From: 21-14-0-10-47-8 sp966211455
GTDB taxonomy: Bacteria > Bdellovibrionota > Bdellovibrionia > Bdellovibrionales > Bdellovibrionaceae
DNA: 64,000 nt
NCBI GenBank assembly: GCA_966211455.1
Contig: CBIHNI010000018.1
Location: forward strand, 1-64,000
Direction: 5' to 3'
The notes under the pieces were generated by a model. It was not told the DNA's origin. It saw only the letters and a program-made list of their open reading frames with translations, and did no database searches. The translations under genes were made by a program, and so were the position numbers. Position 1 is the stretch's first letter; each line of letters starts with the position of its first letter. Shown here in pieces: positions 16,876-25,574 of the stretch.

Positions 16876-18828
16876 ATGTCTAAGACTTTTGTCGAAAAAG
16901 TGGGCGTCTCATTCAAGGACGCAGAAAAAGCGCCGATAAAACAGACGCAACCAGTTGGAACAACATGGACGAGGGTGTTCAGCGTGTCATCAAAACGAGC
17001 TCAGGCTCCAAAATTTGCCAGCGATTTTTATGTTGCGTTCGAGCAATTGGACGGCACTCATCCTTGGATGGATGTGATTCCTGATGGCCATGTCCCTTAC
17101 CGCGTTCGCGAACTGCGCACCGGCGAAGTCGCCTACTTCAATTTCGTTCTGGCGAAAGAAATGGGATTGATCCCGGCCGATCACCCGCATGTGATGAACG
17201 AAGATCTGGAAGAAAAACTTTTGGAAACTTTCTCGATTCAAATTATCAACGAATACGACGAGCTGACAAAACGCCGTATTGATCCAAGCACCATCAAACC
17301 CAAGAAGTACATGGCTTCAAGGTACCTGCAGCTGCAGCATTCCAACAAGCAAGGCAAGACCTCGGGTGATGGACGCGGAATCTGGAACGGCGTTGTCGAG
17401 CACCAAGGTAAGGTTTGGGATGTCAGCTCGCGCGGAACAGGTGTGACCTGTTTAGCTCCGGGCGCAGTTGAAGCCAACCGTCCTTTGAAAACAGGCGCTG
17501 GCACCTTCGGCTATGGCTGCGGCCAAGCTGAAATCGACGAACTTTACGGTGCCGCCATTTTGGCTGAAACCATGCATGTGCAAGGTATCAGCACCGAGCG
17601 TGTTTTGTGCATCGTCGATCTGGGACGCGGATACGGTATCGGCGTTCGAGCCGCTCCGAATCTTCTTCGCCCTGCTCATATTTTCTTGTACCTGAAGCAA
17701 AACCGTCTGGCCGAGCTGAAGAAATCGATGGATTACTTTATCGATCGCCAAACGAAAAACGGAGCTTGGAAATCCAAGAGCCGCGGTGGTGCTTCCAAAT
17801 ACGAAGACATGGCCGCCGAGATCGGCCGATCTTTTGCCGAATTTACGGCGAAGCTGGATATCGATTACATCTTTGCGTGGCTGGATTGGGATGGCGATAA
17901 CGTTCTGGCTGACGCCGGCATCATCGATTATGGCAGCGTTCGTCAGTTTGGTCTTCGTCACGATCAGTATCGTTATGACGACGTCGAAAGATTTTCGACC
18001 AATCTGAACGAACAGCGTCTGAAGGCCCGTTTGATGGTGCAAGTTTTTGTTCAGATCGCGGATTATCTGAAAACCGGCAAGAAGAAAGCACTGAAAAGCT
18101 TTTCGAAACATCCGATCGTTTTGGATTTCAATAAGCAGTTTTCGCATTACCGTTCACACCGTCTGCTTTACCGCATGGGCTTTAATGCCGGTCAGCGCGA
18201 AAACATCTTAAAGAACACCAAACTGTTCGAGCAATTTGATCGTGAGTTCTCGTACTTTGAAAAAGCCAAGATCAGCGGCAAACCTGAAAAGGTCGCTGAC
18301 GGCGTCAATCACCCGGCTCTTTTTAATATGCGCTCGATTCTAAAAGATCTCCCCGAGTTTTATTTGAAAAATGGCTTTGACAGCCAATTGATGAAAGAAA
18401 CGGATTTTTACAAAACGATTCTTTCCAGCTTCGCGAAACAGCAGGACACCCGCATCCGTTCGAAGCATGTTCAGCACATTCAAAATTTCCAACGTCTTTA
18501 CAAACAACTGATCATGGCGGCCGCAGGTTCGCAAAAACCATCGGCAATCCTGCGCGGTCTATCTGACCGGGCCCGTTTGATGAATCGCGAAGATCGCATC
18601 ACCGGCAACGCTTTGATCCAAATCGTGTTCGAGATCATGAACCAGGTGAAGCGTGGAATGTCACACGCCCAGGTTCAATCTTTGATCGATCAATTGATCG
18701 CTTCAAATCTTGGATCACCAGAGGTTGGCTTGTCTCGCTTCTTCGAGAAAAAGCCAAAAGCCGTGGTTCGACCCGACGTGTATGTGAAACTTTTAAATTT
18801 CGTCTCCGAGTACGGCGAAGATATCTAG
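16876..18828 (+). CDS. SelO-like pseudokinase fold protein (probable protein AMP transferase)
   Basis: 650 residues, about 150 longer than standard SelO/YdiU. Recognisable blocks are TSGDGRGIWNG (164-171), the glycine-rich WDVSSRGTGVTCLAPG, AETMHVQGISTERVL (230-244), and DGDNVLADAGIIDYG, matching the SelO DN...IDYG metal-binding pair (Asp341, Asn342, Asp351). SelO proteins transfer AMP from ATP to protein side chains. The first 150 residues and the region after 370 do not match what I know of SelO, and the block between GTGVT and the following helix is altered (AVEANRPLKTGAGTFGYGCG). Activity is inferred from the fold only. A monocistronic gene. Confidence 0.72.
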   Translation: MSKTFVEKVGVSFKDAEKAPIKQTQPVGTTWTRVFSVSSKRAQAPKFASDFYVAFEQLDGTHPWMDVIPDGHVPYRVRELRTGEVAYFNFVLAKEMGLIPADHPHVMNEDLEEKLLETFSIQIINEYDELTKRRIDPSTIKPKKYMASRYLQLQHSNKQGKTSGDGRGIWNGVVEHQGKVWDVSSRGTGVTCLAPGAVEANRPLKTGAGTFGYGCGQAEIDELYGAAILAETMHVQGISTERVLCIVDLGRGYGIGVRAAPNLLRPAHIFLYLKQNRLAELKKSMDYFIDRQTKNGAWKSKSRGGASKYEDMAAEIGRSFAEFTAKLDIDYIFAWLDWDGDNVLADAGIIDYGSVRQFGLRHDQYRYDDVERFSTNLNEQRLKARLMVQVFVQIADYLKTGKKKALKSFSKHPIVLDFNKQFSHYRSHRLLYRMGFNAGQRENILKNTKLFEQFDREFSYFEKAKISGKPEKVADGVNHPALFNMRSILKDLPEFYLKNGFDSQLMKETDFYKTILSSFAKQQDTRIRSKHVQHIQNFQRLYKQLIMAAAGSQKPSAILRGLSDRARLMNREDRITGNALIQIVFEIMNQVKRGMSHAQVQSLIDQLIASNLGSPEVGLSRFFEKKPKAVVRPDVYVKLLNFVSEYGEDI

Positions 18829-19210
18829 CGGCTCTTTCGATCACCCGGATGCTTGCCAGCGGATCCTGAAAAGTCCGTAATTTGATAGAACAGCTAGCAA
18901 AGTCTCATGTACATACCAGCAAGAAACATTCGTGGCTGAAATTTATTTTTAAATCAGTCTTTTCAGACTAAGTATAAATCCCCAAGAATATTTTAAAAAT
19001 AAACAATGACATAGTTAGTTGCAAAACATTTCCCTTGACCGATGTTTTGTGGGATTTCTCATTCGGAGTTTAGCTTTCAAAGCGTTCCTCTCTGCACACT
19101 TTAAACGCTTCTCGTAAGTCCAATATCAAGTGTGCTTGCGATAATCACCAAGGTTCTCGCACCTAAAATGAGAATCGCGTAAAGGCTCAAATAGAGCAAA
19201 AAATTCTATC

Positions 19211-19226
19211 TTTAAAACCCATGCTA
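19211..19226 (+). promoter_or_regulatory. 16-nt motif shared by the two HNH gene leaders, second copy
   Basis: TTTAAAACCCATGCTA, differing at one base from the copy at 9448-9463. The start codon of the HNH gene is 123 nt downstream, leaving a long leader that contains the palindrome at 19241. Confidence 0.5.
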
Positions 19227-19240
19227 CATTCCTCCTCGCA

Positions 19241-19254
19241 GTTCGAATTCGAAC
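19241..19254. repeat. 14-nt perfect palindrome GTTCGAATTCGAAC, leader copy
   Basis: A perfect palindrome 15 nt after the 16-nt motif in the HNH leader; the same 14 nt occur again inside the gene at 20053-20066. It could be a dimeric regulator operator or the recognition site of the encoded nuclease; neither is shown. Confidence 0.6.
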
Positions 19255-19349
19255 TTATTCTCTTACTTATGAAGAATTCTCTCTGCTTACTTCTGAAGAG
19301 AAGTTTGGAAGTAAGAAGAAAAACCTTTTGCTGAAAAGGAGATACAACA

Positions 19350-20390
19350 ATGAACCTCAAGTCACTCTCAGATGAGATCCTGGAATCACGCTTAAAAGAT
19401 TTATCTCAGCGAGATCTCGCCATTGCAGCCGAGCTGATCGCACACATTCACGAATTTATGATCCGAAAGCTGTACCTTATAAAAGGCCGCACCAGTATTT
19501 TTTCGTACCTCACCGAAGACTTGGGCTACCCACGAGCCACCGCGCAAAATCGCATCGATGCGGCTTCGCTATTACAAGATCTCCCGGAAGTAAAATCAGA
19601 TTTAGCCCATGGCAAAATCAACTTAAGCCAGATTACGATCATGGCCTCGGGCCTGCGGCAAATGGCCAAAGAAAACTCAGGCCAGAAAGCCTCAATTGCG
19701 CAAAAGCGAGAACTCTTTGAAAAAGTAAAGCAAACTAAAGGCGAACATGAAGCGAAGCGCCTTGTAGCCCAAGAATTAGCGATCACTGCAAAACCCACCG
19801 AGCGCACCCGGGTGCATGCGGATGGATCGGTGACGCTGGAAATAACTTTAAGCAAAGAGCAGTATGAAAACTTAAAGCGCGTTCGTGATTTGCAATCACA
19901 CAAAAACCATAATGCGACTTTGGGTGAGACGATTGGACATGCAGTCCAATTCTATCGAGAGAAGAAAGATCCGACACTTTTAAAAACTAAGCTCGTAGCA
20001 CCTGTGCTTAAAGCGAAGCCGCTTTTGCCACCTGTACTTAGCCTGAAAACGAGTTCGAATTCGAACCATGGAACTGAGAATTTGAACCAAGGTGCCAGAA
20101 AGCCGATCTCAAGCCGGCGAAGCTTGACGGCAAGCTTACCGCAAGCGCCAAAAGTCGCTCAGACGCCTCGAAAATATATCAGCCAGCATGTGATCCGAGC
20201 GATTCACAAGCGGGATCAGACTTGTCAGTGGGTCAATCCACAGACTGGTGAGCGTTGTGGGTCCAGCTATCAGACGCAAGTGGATCATATTCAGGGGCTG
20301 GCTGATGGGGGTGGGAATGAAATTCAGAATCTCGCTTTGCTGTGTGGCGTTCACAATCGGCTCAAGTTTGAGATGCAGAGGTGTCGGTGA
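19350..20390 (+). CDS. HNH endonuclease, long family (copy 2)
   Basis: 346 residues from ATG 19350, after AAAAGGAG. Same architecture as 9497-10501: LSDEILESRLKDLSQRD, IFSYLTEDLGYPRATAQNRIDAA, INLSQITIMASGL, then VTLEITLSKEQYENL near 170, a basic variable linker (residues 215-280) and the HNH module: CQWVNPQTGERC, QVDHIQGLADGGG, LALLCGVHN. Moderately similar to copy 1, so an old duplication or separate acquisitions. The linker contains the 14-nt palindrome that also lies in its own leader. Confidence 0.83.
   Translation: MNLKSLSDEILESRLKDLSQRDLAIAAELIAHIHEFMIRKLYLIKGRTSIFSYLTEDLGYPRATAQNRIDAASLLQDLPEVKSDLAHGKINLSQITIMASGLRQMAKENSGQKASIAQKRELFEKVKQTKGEHEAKRLVAQELAITAKPTERTRVHADGSVTLEITLSKEQYENLKRVRDLQSHKNHNATLGETIGHAVQFYREKKDPTLLKTKLVAPVLKAKPLLPPVLSLKTSSNSNHGTENLNQGARKPISSRRSLTASLPQAPKVAQTPRKYISQHVIRAIHKRDQTCQWVNPQTGERCGSSYQTQVDHIQGLADGGGNEIQNLALLCGVHNRLKFEMQRCR
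20053..20066. repeat. 14-nt perfect palindrome GTTCGAATTCGAAC, intragenic copy
   Basis: Identical to the palindrome at 19241-19254, about 800 nt away. Here it encodes part of the variable linker (SSNSN) of the HNH protein, a low-constraint region. Confidence 0.6.
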
Positions 20391-20520
20391 TCTGAGGGAG
20401 TTGCACACTGCAAAGGCTTAACTGATCTTCGGAGCCGTGGAGGTGTGTGTGTGTGCTCGTAGAACTGCAAGGATCCGAAGGTAGCCGCCAGAGCATCTCG
20501 GCTTTCACTTAAGTAAGCGG

Positions 20521-21165
20521 CTATACCCGCGCCGACAATCCTGACATCTGCGAGCGAACCCACTTGCGGATGATTGGATATTCTTCCTCTTCCAGCACGT
20601 GCTTCTTTTTGGACTCAACAAAATCGACCTTCATGCCGGCACTGCGAAGCTTTTCAATCCCGAACTTGGTGTCTTCGATCGGCAGAACATCGTCGCGATC
20701 GCCATGGGTCATCAGCCAAGGCGTTAAGCGATTGCGTTTCAGACCCTGCTTCCAGCGTGGGAAAAAATGGAAATAGCCGCTGATGCCGACGACTCCACCC
20801 AGTTTCTTTGGATAGTTCATGGCGATGTCGGCGCTGACCAGGCAGCCTTGTGAAAATCCGAACAGGAAGATGTTTTCCGGCTTCCAGCCAAGGTCTTCGA
20901 TCTCTTTCATGAGCTGCAGCATCTTGGCGCGAATTTTCAACACCCCGTCTTTTTGAAACGGAGGATCGCCGTACCACGAGTAGCCATCCAAAAACTTTTT
21001 GGGAGCATTCAGCAGCAGGTAATTCATCTCTGGGATCTGCAGTTCTTCATCAAAAGCCATGAACGGACGGATGCTATCGCCCTTGCCATGAAGGACGATC
21101 ATCAGCTTATCCGAAGATTTTTGCGCCGGAATGAACTCCGACTTAAAGAGCGCCGTTTCGATCAT
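20521..21165 (-). CDS. alpha/beta hydrolase of the carboxylesterase/phospholipase family
   Basis: 214 residues from ATG 21165, with GGAG 7 nt upstream, overlapping the upstream protease gene by 23 nt. The fold shows VLHGKGDS near 24, the nucleophile elbow FGFSQGCLV with Ser105, the acid in HGDRDDVLP (about Asp157) and the His in KKKHV near 189. It resembles YpfH/EstB-type serine esterases. No signal peptide. The preceding 130 nt (20391-20520) hold only a short GT run and no gene. Confidence 0.88.
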   Translation of the reverse strand: MIETALFKSEFIPAQKSSDKLMIVLHGKGDSIRPFMAFDEELQIPEMNYLLLNAPKKFLDGYSWYGDPPFQKDGVLKIRAKMLQLMKEIEDLGWKPENIFLFGFSQGCLVSADIAMNYPKKLGGVVGISGYFHFFPRWKQGLKRNRLTPWLMTHGDRDDVLPIEDTKFGIEKLRSAGMKVDFVESKKKHVLEEEEYPIIRKWVRSQMSGLSARV

Positions 21166-22717
21166 GTTTTGCTCCGCAACTGATAAGGGCTTGGGCTTTC
21201 TGCAACTGTGGGTCGTCATTCATCACGGCGATCGATGTCGAAAACGACGTCGTGATTTCCTGTAAATCCAAGTCACAATCTCGTTCCGTCAACCAAGAAA
21301 GGCTTTGCGGCCCACTCCAAGAATCCACTGGCACCAGCGGATTCATGAAGGACTCTTCTTCACGCAAAGAGTCCGACATATTGAAGTTCACCTGCACATC
21401 CGGCTGCAACCCCACCAACTGCGGTGTCCATCCCGAAGGGAAATAATAGAACCCCTCGGTTTCAAACAAGACGATTTTCGGATTGGCTCCCCACACGCGA
21501 CCATCTTGGAAAGAACCTTTTCCGTAGGATCGTTCACCGACCAATTTGGCTCGGCCCTGATCGCGCAAAGCCCCGGCCACGATTTCAGAAGCCGACGCCG
21601 ATCCACTGTTGATCAAGATCGCCAGGGGGCCTGCATAGGTTTTTTCGTTTTCAGCAATGTACTGATCCGAAGGCTTCGAAGCATCCAGGTATCGGGTCTC
21701 GAACATAAAAGTCCCGCGATCCAAGAACAAGTTCGCCACACAGGCCGCTTCTTCGACTTGCCCGCCTGGATTGTCCCGCAGATCCAGCAAAATGCCTTCG
21801 ACCGCTTCTTGCTTGAAATCGATGATCTTCTGCTTTGCGATCTTGCAAACATCCTTCGAGAACTTATGAATGGTGATCAGACCTGTGGTGCGTGATCCTT
21901 CGATGCGCTTTCCGACGACGCTGGGAACGATGGTTTCCGAGCGATAGATTTCGATATCGCGCTTTTCACCTTTACGTAGAACTGTCAGCTCGACCCGGTC
22001 CATACCGCGCATTTTGATGACGTCGGCAATTTTTGAAGACACCATGTTTGAAATCTTTTGTCCGTCGATCGCCAAGATCTGATCGCCTTTTTTAAGTCCC
22101 GCGCGTTCGGCCGGCGAGCCTTCGTAAACCTTGCGGACCACCAGCTCGCCTTTCGTGCGACGAGCCACCATACCGGCGGTCGCGTTCTTGTTTTCGCTGT
22201 TGGCGATCACTTCTTCATACATCGCCATCGGCATCAAATAGGTGTGCGGATCTTTAAAAATCGAAAGAAAACCGTTGATCCCGACCGCAATGATCGAAGA
22301 GCGCTCTGAAGGACGGATAAAGCGAGCATCCAGATCTTTCCAGATTTTCAGGAAAGAGATCTTCTCGTGAAGATCGGAAAATTTCGGTGCCCAACGATTC
22401 AGATCTTTCTTTTCGGTTTGGCGATTGTCGACGTCTTCGGATGTCATCGGGCGAAGCTCACCGCTCATCAAGACCGCTTGATCATAACGCTCGGCCATCT
22501 GTGAAACTGCATTCACGCAGGCTAAGAAACTTTGCTCATCTAAACGACAGTTTCTGTCTTCAAGCAGACTCTCGAGTTCTTTCGAACCCAACCCCGTCTC
22601 GGACCAATATTGATCCGTCGACTTAACCCCTTGATCCAGCTTTTGCTGAACACATTGGGGCGCTAGCAGGAGAACTTGCAAATTGAACAACAGAACCGCT
22701 TTTGCCACACGCCTCAT
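21143..22717 (-). CDS. S41 family C-terminal processing protease with PDZ domain
   Basis: 524 residues from ATG 22717; a TTG at 22747 would add 10 residues. It starts with a hydrophobic export signal (VAKAVLLFNLQVLLLA). A PDZ domain covers about 170-260 (VYEGSPAERAGLKKGDQILAIDG). The S41 domain has DLRDNPGG, the nucleophile motif INSGSASASEIVAG (Ser373) and the general base in ERSYGKGSFQ (Lys400). A Ctp-like periplasmic protease that trims or degrades exported proteins. The C-terminal 100 residues after GFYYFPSGWTPQ are variable. Its end overlaps the esterase start. Confidence 0.92.
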   Translation of the reverse strand: MRRVAKAVLLFNLQVLLLAPQCVQQKLDQGVKSTDQYWSETGLGSKELESLLEDRNCRLDEQSFLACVNAVSQMAERYDQAVLMSGELRPMTSEDVDNRQTEKKDLNRWAPKFSDLHEKISFLKIWKDLDARFIRPSERSSIIAVGINGFLSIFKDPHTYLMPMAMYEEVIANSENKNATAGMVARRTKGELVVRKVYEGSPAERAGLKKGDQILAIDGQKISNMVSSKIADVIKMRGMDRVELTVLRKGEKRDIEIYRSETIVPSVVGKRIEGSRTTGLITIHKFSKDVCKIAKQKIIDFKQEAVEGILLDLRDNPGGQVEEAACVANLFLDRGTFMFETRYLDASKPSDQYIAENEKTYAGPLAILINSGSASASEIVAGALRDQGRAKLVGERSYGKGSFQDGRVWGANPKIVLFETEGFYYFPSGWTPQLVGLQPDVQVNFNMSDSLREEESFMNPLVPVDSWSGPQSLSWLTERDCDLDLQEITTSFSTSIAVMNDDPQLQKAQALISCGAKHDRNGAL

Positions 22718-22871
22718 GAGCCGGAATAATAGCAAAGCCAAGGCCAACGTAACCTACTGATATTACGACGAAAAAAGTAAATTCTTTGAAGCCGTTTCAA
22801 GACTGATCAAAAGCTACACAGCATGACTCAGGGATCAGTGACTTGTTGTCTGATTCTGATAACTTAAAGTT

Positions 22872-23846
22872 ATGGTGATTGTTACTGGCGCAAATGGATT
22901 TATTGGCAGTGTGATGGTGTGGGAGCTGAACCAAAAAGGCATCCCCGTTTTGGCCGTCGTGGACCTGGTTTCACAAGAGCGGCGGCCCGAGCTTTTAAAG
23001 AATAAAAAATTCGAACACTTTCTTCTGAAAGACGAACTTTGGGATTTTTTAAACAAGCCTTCGACCATCGAAAAAGTCGACTGGATCATCCACATGGGTG
23101 CGAACTCGTCGACCACCGAAACCAATGCCGAACTTTTGTGGGAAACCAACACCCACTACACCCAACGCATTTGGGAATGGTGCACCCAGCACAAGAAAAA
23201 CATGATCTATGCAAGCTCGGCGGCGACTTACGGTGCGGGTGAATTGGGATACGATGACGATCTGGATTCGGAACAGCTGAAGCCCTTGAATCTTTATGGC
23301 GAATCGAAAGTGAAGTTCGATCGTTGGGCGCTGAAGCAAGGAGCGCAGACCCCGCCGCATTGGTATGGTTTGAAGTTCTTTAACGTCTACGGCCCGAACG
23401 AGTACCACAAGGGATCAATGACCAGCGTTCCTTTCAAGTCGTACCATCAGATTCGCGATACGGGTGAAATGAAGCTGTTTAAAAGCTATCGCCCCGAATA
23501 CAAAGATGGCGAACAGATGCGCGACTTTGTTTACGTCAAAGACGTGACCGGCTGGATGCTGGAGCTGATGCAAAAGCGACCCCAGAACGGCATTTACAAT
23601 ATGGGGTTTGGCAAAGCCCGCACCTGGAATGCCTTGGGGCAAGCGGCTTTTGCGGCCCTGGGCAAACCGGCCAATATTCAGTACATGGACATGCCGGAAA
23701 ATCTGCGCAATCAGTATCAGTACTTTACCGAAGCCAATATGAACCGTTGGCTGCAAGCGGGAATGTCGGCTCCGAAATGGTCTTTGGAAGACGGCGTTCG
23801 CGATTACATTCAAAATTATCTCTCGAAAGCGGATCCCATTCTGTAA
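22872..23846 (+). CDS. hldD: ADP-L-glycero-D-manno-heptose 6-epimerase
   Basis: 324 residues, the usual length. An N-terminal Rossmann motif (VTGANGFIGS, 4-13), the HMGANSSTTETNAELL block, SSAATYGAGE and the catalytic YGESK are typical of HldD/RfaD, as are FFNVYGPNEYHKGSM and DGEQMRDFVYVKDV. It converts the D,D to the L,D heptose nucleotide for lipopolysaccharide core synthesis, in the cytosol. Other heptose genes are not in the window. It is divergent from the S41 protease, with about 150 nt between. Confidence 0.95.
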   Translation: MVIVTGANGFIGSVMVWELNQKGIPVLAVVDLVSQERRPELLKNKKFEHFLLKDELWDFLNKPSTIEKVDWIIHMGANSSTTETNAELLWETNTHYTQRIWEWCTQHKKNMIYASSAATYGAGELGYDDDLDSEQLKPLNLYGESKVKFDRWALKQGAQTPPHWYGLKFFNVYGPNEYHKGSMTSVPFKSYHQIRDTGEMKLFKSYRPEYKDGEQMRDFVYVKDVTGWMLELMQKRPQNGIYNMGFGKARTWNALGQAAFAALGKPANIQYMDMPENLRNQYQYFTEANMNRWLQAGMSAPKWSLEDGVRDYIQNYLSKADPIL

Positions 23847-23855
23847 GGGGGAATC

Positions 23856-25565
23856 ATGGCCGAATTTCTGCCGAAACATTTGAAAAAATACGTCGTCGAA
23901 CAGCACTATGAAAAATACACGCCGGTCGACCAGGCTTGTTGGCGCTACATCCTTCGGCAGCTTCGCCATTTTCTTTCCACCAATGCCCACGAAAGCTATC
24001 TGGAAGGCTTAGAAAAAACCGGCATCGAAGTCGAACACATCCCGCACATCAGCGAAATCAGCAAAAAAATTTCGAAGTTTGGCTGGCGCGCCCTGCCGGT
24101 CAGCGGTTTTATCCCGCCAGCCGCATTTATGGAGCTACAATCGTTAGGCGTCTTGCCGATTGCTTCCGCCATGCGCACGATCGATCACCTGCTGTACACA
24201 CCAGCACCGGATATCGTGCATGAAGCCGCCGGACACGCGCCGATCCTGATCCAGCCCGAGTTCGCCCAGTACCTGCGTGAATACGCCCAGGTCGCCCGCA
24301 AAGCGATTATCAGCCGCGAAGATCTGGAGCTGTACGAAGCGATTCGTGAGCTTTCGGATATCAAAGAAAATCCGGATTCAACCAAAGCGCAGATCGATGC
24401 CGCTCAGAAAAAATTGGATCAAGCATCGGCGCAAATTTCCCACGTCTCCGAAGCGGCCGAACTGGGCCGCATGAACTGGTGGACGGCCGAATACGGTCTG
24501 ATCGGCGATTTGCAAAAGCCAAAAATTTTCGGCGCGGGACTTTTATCTTCAGTGGGCGAATCGAAATGGTGTCTCAGCGAAAAAGTTAAAAAGATTCCGC
24601 TGAGCCTTGATTGCTTGAAAACCAGCTACGATATCACCGAACCGCAACCACAACTTTTCGTGACCCCGGATTTTAAAACCTTAAGCAAGGTTTTGCAGGA
24701 AATGGCCAATCAAATGGCCTTCCGCAAAGGTGGTCTTGAATCCGTGCAAAAAGCGATTCAAGCCGAAAGCGTCAACACGGTCGAATTGGACTCTGGGATT
24801 CAAATTTCCGGAAAATGCGTCGAAGCGGTTTTGGCAAACGACCAAAAGACGATTATCTATCTGCGATTTCAAGGACCCGCGCAGCTTTGCTACAAAGACC
24901 AAGAGCTTCCCGGTCACGGACCTAACTATCACGCCAGCGGTTTCGGAACGGCCTTGGGCCGCCTGCAATCCAGCTCTTGGCAAAATGTGCTCGAGAAAAT
25001 GGGCTCGCAGGTCAGTCTGGAATTCAGCTCTGGCATCAAGCTCAATGGCCTTATCAAAGGCAAGGTCGAAAAAGACGGCAAACTTCTGATTGTCAGCTTC
25101 GATAAATGCTCGGTTCAGTACAAAGACCAAGTTCTGTTCGAGCCACCATGGGGAATTTACGACCTGGCCATCGGCAACACGGTGACGTCGGTCTTTGGCG
25201 GCCCGGCGGACCGTGAAAAATATGGCGAGCTGGATGATTTTGTCACCGCCCGGGTTCCGGAAAAAAAGCTCAGCCTGACCGAGCAGGATCTGTATCGCAA
25301 TTACCAAAAAGTCCGCGATCTGCGCGAAAGAAAGGTGATGGGCGAAGATCTGGAAAGCCAGCTGGAGGCTTTGGTGGACACCCACCACAAGCAGTTTCCG
25401 TTTGATTGGCTTTTGCTGCTCGAGACTTACGAAATTCTGGTAAACCGGCTCCCCGACTCTTTCCTGACGGAAGAGGTTCTGGTGATTTTGAAAAAGTTTT
25501 TCCATGCTCACCCCGATAAAAAGGGCGTGATCGAGGATGGACTTTCTTTGGCTCACCAGCTATAG
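23856..25565 (+). CDS. pterin-dependent aromatic amino acid hydroxylase with C-terminal extension
   Basis: 569 residues. The N-terminal half is an aromatic amino acid hydroxylase: VSGFIPPAAFMELQ near 82, DIVHEAAGHAPIL with iron ligands His122 and His127, and WWTAEYGLIGD with the third ligand Glu212. It most likely makes tyrosine from phenylalanine. Residues 300-569 are an extra part not found in ordinary bacterial phenylalanine hydroxylase (about 260-300 residues), mostly beta-rich then helical; its function is unknown. It begins 9 nt after hldD, but its metabolic partners are hppD and hmgA at 28.1-30.2 kb on the other strand. Confidence 0.9.
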   Translation: MAEFLPKHLKKYVVEQHYEKYTPVDQACWRYILRQLRHFLSTNAHESYLEGLEKTGIEVEHIPHISEISKKISKFGWRALPVSGFIPPAAFMELQSLGVLPIASAMRTIDHLLYTPAPDIVHEAAGHAPILIQPEFAQYLREYAQVARKAIISREDLELYEAIRELSDIKENPDSTKAQIDAAQKKLDQASAQISHVSEAAELGRMNWWTAEYGLIGDLQKPKIFGAGLLSSVGESKWCLSEKVKKIPLSLDCLKTSYDITEPQPQLFVTPDFKTLSKVLQEMANQMAFRKGGLESVQKAIQAESVNTVELDSGIQISGKCVEAVLANDQKTIIYLRFQGPAQLCYKDQELPGHGPNYHASGFGTALGRLQSSSWQNVLEKMGSQVSLEFSSGIKLNGLIKGKVEKDGKLLIVSFDKCSVQYKDQVLFEPPWGIYDLAIGNTVTSVFGGPADREKYGELDDFVTARVPEKKLSLTEQDLYRNYQKVRDLRERKVMGEDLESQLEALVDTHHKQFPFDWLLLLETYEILVNRLPDSFLTEEVLVILKKFFHAHPDKKGVIEDGLSLAHQL

Positions 25566-25574
25566 CCTTGGGCC

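Larger units (their letters stand above)
18829..19349. other. AT-rich gene-free region upstream of HNH gene copy 2
   Basis: About 520 nt without a credible gene. It is notably AT-rich from 18950 to 19020. It contains a small hairpin (AGTC-TTTTCA-GACT near 18958), the 16-nt motif shared with the other HNH leader at 19211, a 14-nt palindrome at 19241 and an 8-bp inverted repeat (CTTACTTC and GAAGTAAG) close to the HNH start. It is probably the control region of the HNH gene. Confidence 0.5.

Noticed and set aside
9497..20390. Composite mobile element bounded by the two HNH genes
   Set aside because: The genes are direct but clearly diverged, there are no terminal inverted repeats or transposase, and the genes between look like ordinary chromosomal genes.
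20441..20460. Short GT run as a phase-variation tract
   Set aside because: Only a few GT units, in a non-coding stretch and not placed in a promoter or reading frame start.
24681..25556. 291-codon open frame on the minus strand
   Set aside because: Opposite the C-terminal extension of the aromatic amino acid hydroxylase. I considered whether the extension was the shadow instead, but the plus frame is continuous with the catalytic domain and has normal composition.
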